Below, one piece after another: positions 54,796 to 61,101 of a stretch of 64,000 bases of DNA. Origin of the DNA: Agromyces terreus (GTDB taxonomy: Bacteria > Actinomycetota > Actinomycetes > Actinomycetales > Microbacteriaceae); assembly GCF_009749465.1 (NCBI RefSeq), contig NZ_WBIS01000001.1, forward strand, positions 806,001 through 870,000, in the 5' to 3' direction. The notes beneath the pieces were generated by a model. It was given only the letters and a program-made list of their open reading frames with translations, was not told where the DNA came from and did not search any database. A program made the position numbers and the translations under genes. Within the stretch, counting starts at the first letter, position 1. Each line of letters opens with the position of its first letter.

Positions 54796-56969
54796 AATGC
54801 GCCTCCTTCGATGTGCTCACTGATGCTTAATCTGACTCCTGTGTGAGCCCAGGCCAAGGCCTGCCATGCTTCTTGGGCTCCGAGCGCCAGCGGATGTGTG
54901 AGTTCGACTCTCACCTGCAAGTCCGTCCACTCTCGGACCGTCACCACACCATCCGACAGGTTCCGAACCAGCTGGATGGCGCTGGTGGACGACACTGCGG
55001 ATGCTGCTGTGGGCAGTACACGCTCGGCATCCTCCGGAACCGGGAAGAGCACCAGCTCACTGAACTCAGGCTCGGGGAGCTCCACAGCGATGCCTGCACC
55101 ACGCCAACGAGTGGCGCGTATCAGTGCTGAGGCCGCCCTCCCGCGGCCCATGATTCGCAGGAGATCGCGCGCGATCTCGGTATCGACTTCAGCCAGCACG
55201 GGCTCGAGCTCCATCGTCATGGTGTGCTGGAGGGTGCGCTCGGCCTGCTCAAGCATGTCAATCCGGACCGAGTGTCGTGCTGCCTCCTGCTCGACTGCCC
55301 GCTGCCACGTGGCACGGACCACCTCGCCTGCCTGCGCCAACTGCTCATTGACTTGAACCAGGAGCGGAGACAGCTGGTCATGCACGTTCTCTCTTCGCCG
55401 TTTGCGAACGTCGGCGGCGCTTCGGAAGACCTTGTCACTGACCCAGTCGATGCCACGGCTCAAGCCGAGCAGTCCTGTGAGGAGACCGACGATCGCGCCA
55501 AGGACGAGCCCGATTGCGTTGCCCAAGCCTGGGCCCAAAGCAGTGCCCGCCAGTGCGCCTATCTTCGCGCCAAGAACGGTCGTACCGACCGCGGTTGCGA
55601 ATCTTCCCCCAACCTTCACCAGGCGATTGCCCCAGATCGCGCCCCGCCCTCCGAGTTCCTGGAACTCGCCGACGGCGAGGTGCGACCAGTCATCGGCGAC
55701 GTCGAATGCGATCTGATTGAGATCTCGCTCCAGACGTCGGCCAGCATGGTCGACGTCGGCACTGATCTCTTCCTTCAGCAGTCCCATCTCGCTGGCCCAC
55801 GCGGCGTTGATCTTCGCCTCGCTGAGGCTGACGTCGACCCGCTCGATCCAACGCTCTCGACGTGAGAGCGCCACTGAGAACGCGGCCATGAGTTCGTTGT
55901 GCGCGTCATCGACGCGACGATCTGCGCGCCTCACGAAGTCGTCGAGGCTTCCTCGGGCGGTATCGAGCATCATGCGCACGGTCTTCGTCACCGTGGCGGT
56001 TGTGCTTGCGGCGTCCAGCAGTTCCCGACGGATGAAGTCCCCGATACTCGCTACGCGTCGAGCGTCGGCAGTTCGGTCCTTCTGGACACCGATCTCGGTG
56101 AGAAGGTGTCCGACGCGACTTGCTAGCCGTATGTCGCTCGCGTCGTCGGAAGTCAGATCGCTGGACTGAGACATCAGCGCGGCTTGGGCGTGAATCATCA
56201 CTGCCGAGATGTAGCGGCCGCCGGCCCGTGCGAGGTGGCGGTCAATCGGCTTCAGGTTGCCGAGAGTGTCGCCGCCGAAGACGAAGTCCGGCTCCTCCAA
56301 CAGATCGAGCAGGTCCAGCTGGTCCGTGACGTCCCGGAGGCAGTTCAGGGCCACAAGTATCGGTTTGCCGTAGTCGGCGAGTTGCTCCAACGCGCGGCCA
56401 GTTCGTTCCTGCGTCGCTTCGTTGGTCGCGACCCAAAGGATCAAATCTGAGTCGGCCACTTGGCTGAATGCTTCCGCATAGTCCGCGTCCCCATCCATCG
56501 CGCCGACTCCGGGCGTGTCAACGATCTCGATGTCGTGGCCGAGCACCGTCCCGATGTGTGACTCACGGGTGGTGCGCTGGCCTCCGCGGCCGACGCTCGC
56601 ACCGTCCCCGCCCGTCAGAAACTCAAACAAGGTGCTCTTGCCCGCCATCGTCCGCCCCATCAGGACAATCCGGAATGGGCGATCCACATCACGACCGAGC
56701 AGTAGTCGACGAGCCTCGGCGACGCGGTGGGTCGCATCGGTCAGAGGGGCGAGGACCGCGTCGCGTATCGCAACATCCTCTGCCGAGTCCAACTGGGATC
56801 TGAGCGACGCGGCCGACCGGTCGAGTGCCCGTTCCACGGCTCGAGCGAGCTCGATCAGTCGCGCCTTCAAAGCGGCTAGAGACGTCTCGATCTGGGGATC
56901 GAGGCCATAGAACTGTTGGCGCGCGCGCTCATCGCCCGGGATTCTCGGCTGGTTCTGCAGGATCATCAT
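54792..56969 (-). CDS. Dynamin-like GTPase 2 with a glycine-rich membrane segment
   Basis: The 725-aa protein has G1 GRTMAGKS at 105-112, G3 DTPG at 151-154 and a G4-like NCLRD at 209-213. A helical stalk precedes a Gly/Ala-rich hydrophobic segment at about 457-503 (KIGALAGTALGPGLGNAIGL) that looks like a membrane-inserting hairpin. A long helical tail follows. The two dynamins differ in this segment: only this one has the long hairpin. ATG 56969 or the next ATG may be the start. The gene leads dynamin 1 and the HNH gene. Paired dynamins of this type resemble the Eleos defense architecture. Confidence 0.82.
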   Translation of the reverse strand: MMILQNQPRIPGDERARQQFYGLDPQIETSLAALKARLIELARAVERALDRSAASLRSQLDSAEDVAIRDAVLAPLTDATHRVAEARRLLLGRDVDRPFRIVLMGRTMAGKSTLFEFLTGGDGASVGRGGQRTTRESHIGTVLGHDIEIVDTPGVGAMDGDADYAEAFSQVADSDLILWVATNEATQERTGRALEQLADYGKPILVALNCLRDVTDQLDLLDLLEEPDFVFGGDTLGNLKPIDRHLARAGGRYISAVMIHAQAALMSQSSDLTSDDASDIRLASRVGHLLTEIGVQKDRTADARRVASIGDFIRRELLDAASTTATVTKTVRMMLDTARGSLDDFVRRADRRVDDAHNELMAAFSVALSRRERWIERVDVSLSEAKINAAWASEMGLLKEEISADVDHAGRRLERDLNQIAFDVADDWSHLAVGEFQELGGRGAIWGNRLVKVGGRFATAVGTTVLGAKIGALAGTALGPGLGNAIGLVLGAIVGLLTGLLGLSRGIDWVSDKVFRSAADVRKRRRENVHDQLSPLLVQVNEQLAQAGEVVRATWQRAVEQEAARHSVRIDMLEQAERTLQHTMTMELEPVLAEVDTEIARDLLRIMGRGRAASALIRATRWRGAGIAVELPEPEFSELVLFPVPEDAERVLPTAASAVSSTSAIQLVRNLSDGVVTVREWTDLQVRVELTHPLALGAQEAWQALAWAHTGVRLSISEHIEGGAL

Positions 56970-57100
56970 CGTGGAATCTTCAGCTGGCGGGCTTCGGTGT
57001 CAGAGGGCACCCGATCGGCTTCCCGCGGTCGGAGGTTGCTTGAGGCTATCGGATGAGTCGTGGCTGCACGCACGCTCGAGGTTTTGCTTCGGCGGCGCAC

Positions 57101-57793
57101 CTACCCGTAGATCTCAATCACGCTCGGGTCGTAGAGCTCGATCTGCGCGACTCCGTTGTAGAGGGTGATGAGCCCCTCGGTGCAGAGCGTCTTCCCTCCG
57201 TCGATGGGCTCGAGACCGCCGATGTCCCAGATGACGATCTGGAAGCGCTCAGGATCGGGATAGTCGCGCCCGAGGTTGAGGAAGACGTCGTCGTAGTCGT
57301 TGCCGCCGCCGGCCAGCGGCCCACAGACACGCTGGGTTGTTCCGGCGTAATCGACGGCTTCATTCCACGAGATTCCGCCTCCGGGCTGCTGTGGCGCCGG
57401 GGCATCAGGCGACGCTGCTGCGGCATCAAGACTGTCGGAGCACAGCCCGTCCTCGGAGAGCAGTCGGATGGCATCCAGCGAGATGTACTCAGCGAGGTCA
57501 CTGCACTCTCTGACACCCAATCGGTCTACCTGGCGTCTCGCAGAGGCGTAGTCGATCAGCACTCCGTACGTGGCGCCGCAGTTGCCGCTCATCCACGCAT
57601 ACTCGTCGTTCACATCCTCGGTCGACTCTGAGCGCTCATGGGCGACCAGTGCATCGAGCATCTCATCGCAGCTCACCTCGGATTGGGGTGAGGAGTACGA
57701 GCTCGAGCCATAGCTACTGCATCCCACAAGGACGAGCGGAACAGCGACGGCGAGGAGTGCGAGGAGGGGAGTCGGGCGCGGCACGGGTCTCAT
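57101..57793 (-). CDS. Secreted lipoprotein with six extra cysteines
   Basis: The 230-aa precursor has a lipoprotein signal (MRPVPRPTPLLALLAVAVPL) with the lipobox LVGC and lipidated Cys25. The mature part has six further cysteines in SCDEM, GNCGAT, RECSDL, GLCSDS, RVCGPL and TLCTEG, which could form three disulfides outside the membrane. No family recognised. The tandem ATG codons make the start uncertain by one codon. It runs in the same direction as the dynamin genes and ends 131 bp before dynamin 2. A functional link is unproven. Confidence 0.65.
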   Translation of the reverse strand: MRPVPRPTPLLALLAVAVPLVLVGCSSYGSSSYSSPQSEVSCDEMLDALVAHERSESTEDVNDEYAWMSGNCGATYGVLIDYASARRQVDRLGVRECSDLAEYISLDAIRLLSEDGLCSDSLDAAAASPDAPAPQQPGGGISWNEAVDYAGTTQRVCGPLAGGGNDYDDVFLNLGRDYPDPERFQIVIWDIGGLEPIDGGKTLCTEGLITLYNGVAQIELYDPSVIEIYG

Positions 57794-57958
57794 CATCGCG
57801 GCTAGAAAACCAGAAGGAAGTCGCCTGACCGTGAAAGCCTGACCCCAGTTCTGGTGCCATGGCTTCCCTGCCCAACCCGCGTCGGTGCGGAATGATGAAC
57901 AGCAGCGGCGCATCCTTCGTCGCGCGTCAGCATCGACCCGACCAGGAGTGCCCTACCT

Positions 57959-59905
57959 GTGGTGAACCACGTCTCCTTCATCTGGAACATCGCCGAATCC
58001 CTTCGCGGCCCGTTTAAGCCTTCCGAGTACGGGTCGGTGGTGTTGCCGTTCACCGTGCTGCGCCGCCTCGACGCAGTGCTGGCGAGCACGAAGGAGCAAG
58101 TGCTCGAGACGGCCGCCGCGCAGCCCGAATCGCTCCCAGAGAAGATCCGCGACCTCCAGCTGCGCGAGGCATCCGGACACGAGTTCTACAACACGAGCAA
58201 GTTCACGATGGCGAAGCTTGTTGCTGACCCGGCCGACCTCCGTGAAAACTTCGCCTCCTACCTCGCGGGCTTCTCCGAGAACGTGCGGGACATCTTCGAG
58301 CGGTTCGAGTTCGACAAGTCGCTGAACAAGCTTGCCGAGAAGAACAAGCTCTTCGCGGTGACCGAGAAGTTCGCGCAGGCGAACCTCCACCCGAGTGTCG
58401 TGAGCAACATCCAGATGGGGCTCGTGTTCGAGGAGCTCATCCGGTGGGCGAACGAGAAGTCGAACGAGACCGCCGGTGACCACTACACGCCGCGCGAGGT
58501 GATCGCGCTGATGGTGCAGCTGCTGTTCGCGCTCGACGACGATGCGCTGACGAAGCCTGGCACGGTCCGCTCGATCTACGACCCGACCGCCGGCACAGGG
58601 GGCATGCTCTCGGTCGCCGACGAGTACCTGCATTCGGTGAACCCGGGCATCCAGCTCAGCCTGTACGGGCAGGACATCAACGACGGCTCGTACGCGATCT
58701 GCAAGGCCGACATGGTGATCAAGGGGCAGGATGTCGACAACATCCGGCTCGGCGACACCCTCACCGAAGACCACTTCGACGAGAAGAAATTCGACTACGG
58801 GCTCTCGAACCCGCCGTTCGGCGTCGACTGGAAGGACCAGCGCGCGTTCGTCGAGGACGAGCACTTGAAGCTCGGCTTCAACGGCCGCTTCGGCCCTGGC
58901 ACACCGACTGTCAGCGACGGCGCGATGTTGTTCCTGCTTCACTTGGTCTCGAAGATGCGTAAGCCCGAAGACGGCGGCTCGCGTATGGCGATCGTGCTGA
59001 ACGGGTCACCGCTGTTCTCCGGTGGCGCCGGCGGCGGCGAGTCGAATATCCGCAAGTGGCTGCTCGACAACGATCTCGTCGAAGCGATCATCGGCCTGCC
59101 GAAGGACATGTTCTACAACACCGGCATCTCGACGTACATCTGGGTGCTGAGCAACCGCAAGACGGATGACCGCGAGGGCCGCGTGCAGCTCATCGACGGC
59201 CGCGAGATGTTCGTCAAGCTTCGCAAGGGCCTCGGCTCCAAGCGCAACGAACTCTCCCCGAAGAACATCGAGGACATCGTTGGCCTCTACGCCGGCTTCG
59301 AGGCCGGCGAGCACTCGAAGATCTTCCGCAACGAGGACTTCCTCTATCGAACCATCACCGTCGAACGCCCCCTCAAGCAGGTCTGGCGACCGACCGAGGA
59401 CGCCTTCGAGACGGCACGAAAGCGCGCGCTCAAGCCGTTCGGCGGTTCGGCAGGCGAGCTCGACCAGCTGCTCAGCCAGCTCGCGGGTAGCTGGGAAGAG
59501 CGCACCGAGCGGGGCTTCCGCGCGCGAGTCATCGACGCAGCAGAAAGCATCAACGCGGATGTCTCGACTGCCGCTGTCACCGCGATCGCCAAGGCATTCG
59601 CAGTTGCGGACGAGAACGGCGCACTCATCGCGGACTCGAAGAGCAAGCCGCTGCCGGATGCCTCGCTGCGCGACACCGAGATCGTGCCGTGGAACGAGGA
59701 TGTCGACGCCTACTTCGCCCGCGACGTGCTGCCGTACGCACCCGACGCGTGGATCGACCATACAAAGACCAAAGAAGGCGCGGAGATCCCCTTCACCCGC
59801 CACTTCTATGAGTACGTGCCGCCGCGCTCGCTTGAGGAGATCGACCGCGACCTCGACGCCGTCATGGACCAGCTCCGGGCCATGCTCGTGGAGGTCGAGC
59901 GGTGA
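57959..59905 (+). CDS. hsdM: Type I restriction-modification methyltransferase subunit HsdM
   Basis: HsdM methylates adenine in the recognition sequence with HsdS. The 648-aa protein has an N-terminal helical domain (VNHVSFIWNIAESLRGPFK), motif I DPTAGTGG at 208-215 and motif IV NPPF at 284-287, as in N6-adenine methyltransferases. The tandem GTG codons at 57959 and 57962 leave the start uncertain by one codon. An AGGAG lies upstream. The hsdS GTG overlaps its stop (GTGA). Confidence 0.95.
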   Translation: MVNHVSFIWNIAESLRGPFKPSEYGSVVLPFTVLRRLDAVLASTKEQVLETAAAQPESLPEKIRDLQLREASGHEFYNTSKFTMAKLVADPADLRENFASYLAGFSENVRDIFERFEFDKSLNKLAEKNKLFAVTEKFAQANLHPSVVSNIQMGLVFEELIRWANEKSNETAGDHYTPREVIALMVQLLFALDDDALTKPGTVRSIYDPTAGTGGMLSVADEYLHSVNPGIQLSLYGQDINDGSYAICKADMVIKGQDVDNIRLGDTLTEDHFDEKKFDYGLSNPPFGVDWKDQRAFVEDEHLKLGFNGRFGPGTPTVSDGAMLFLLHLVSKMRKPEDGGSRMAIVLNGSPLFSGGAGGGESNIRKWLLDNDLVEAIIGLPKDMFYNTGISTYIWVLSNRKTDDREGRVQLIDGREMFVKLRKGLGSKRNELSPKNIEDIVGLYAGFEAGEHSKIFRNEDFLYRTITVERPLKQVWRPTEDAFETARKRALKPFGGSAGELDQLLSQLAGSWEERTERGFRARVIDAAESINADVSTAAVTAIAKAFAVADENGALIADSKSKPLPDASLRDTEIVPWNEDVDAYFARDVLPYAPDAWIDHTKTKEGAEIPFTRHFYEYVPPRSLEEIDRDLDAVMDQLRAMLVEVER

Positions 59906-61101
59906 CTTTCCCTGTGCCTGAACACTGGGTTCAGACCAAGTTCAGCCGGTTCGCTCGAATTGGAAACGGTGCCGACTATAGCTCCGTGGAGCTAGAAGAA
60001 GGCGGATACCCGGTCTACGGATCGGGCGGAGAGTTCCGGCGCGCCTCGAAGTATCTCTTCGACGGAGAGTCTGTGCTGTTCGGACGCAAGGGAACCATCG
60101 ATCGTCCGCTCTACGTGTCAGGGAAGTTCTGGACAGTCGACACGATGTTCTACAGCATCATCGACAAGACAGCGCTCGTTCCCCGATTCGCCTACTACTG
60201 GGCCACAACCTTGCCTTTCGGTGCTTGGGCGACCGACACGGCGCTGCCGAGCATGACTTCTACTGCGATCAAGGCCGCACCGATCGCGGTCCCCCCGCTC
60301 GACGAGCAGCGGGCGATTGCGGACTATCTGGATCGGGAGACGGCGCAGATCGATGCGTTCATCGCGAAGAACGAGGAACTCATCGCCCTCCTCACCGAAC
60401 GCCGCGCCGCGACCGTTTCCCGCGTTGTTGTTCAGGGACTCGACCCGGAGGTCGAGATGACCGCGACATCACTTGAGACGCTCGGACGATTGCCCACGAC
60501 GTGGACGATCGAGCGCTTCTCGCGCGTGGCACGGATTCGGGGCGGACTCTTGAAGCCCGACGACGCAAGGTTCGAAGAGTGGGCGCTCATCGCGCCGAAT
60601 CACATCGAATCCAAGACGGGACGGCTACTAGAACTCGTCGCGGCGACTGAGCAATCTGCCGAGAGCGGGAAGTATCCCGTTCGGGCCGGCGATGTCATCT
60701 ACTCGAAGATCCGCCCGGCATTGGCCAAGGCCGTAATCGCCCCCGGGGACTGCCTCTGCAGCGCTGACATGTATGCGATCACGACTCGAACAGAATCAGT
60801 CCTCGCCAACCGCTTCTTGCGATGGCAGATGCTCGGCAAGTGGTTCACTGAATGGGCAACCGAGCGCTCGATGCGCGTCGCGATGCCCAAGGTGAATCAG
60901 GACACGCTGAATGCGGCGCCGATCTTTGTCCCGCCGATTGCTGAGCAGCACCGGATTGTTGAGTACATCGAGGCCGAGATTGGCGCCGCGGATGCGGCCA
61001 TCGGCGTCGCAAGACAGTCCGTGGAACTCGCTCGCGAGCGCCGCTCGGCACTCATCTCGGCCGCAGTAACCGGGAAGATCGACGTGGGAGTGGTCGCATG
61101 A
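59902..61101 (+). CDS. hsdS: Type I restriction-modification specificity subunit HsdS
   Basis: HsdS determines the bipartite DNA target. The 399-aa protein has two target-recognition domains (about 1-130 and 198-345) and two conserved spacer helices. The spacers begin PPLDEQRAIADYL (about 131) and PPIAEQHRIVEYI, and the last ends SAAVTGKIDV. The target cannot be read from the sequence. The two recognition domains differ clearly. It overlaps hsdM by GTGA and hsdR by ATGA. Confidence 0.95.
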   Translation: MTFPVPEHWVQTKFSRFARIGNGADYSSVELEEGGYPVYGSGGEFRRASKYLFDGESVLFGRKGTIDRPLYVSGKFWTVDTMFYSIIDKTALVPRFAYYWATTLPFGAWATDTALPSMTSTAIKAAPIAVPPLDEQRAIADYLDRETAQIDAFIAKNEELIALLTERRAATVSRVVVQGLDPEVEMTATSLETLGRLPTTWTIERFSRVARIRGGLLKPDDARFEEWALIAPNHIESKTGRLLELVAATEQSAESGKYPVRAGDVIYSKIRPALAKAVIAPGDCLCSADMYAITTRTESVLANRFLRWQMLGKWFTEWATERSMRVAMPKVNQDTLNAAPIFVPPIAEQHRIVEYIEAEIGAADAAIGVARQSVELARERRSALISAAVTGKIDVGVVA

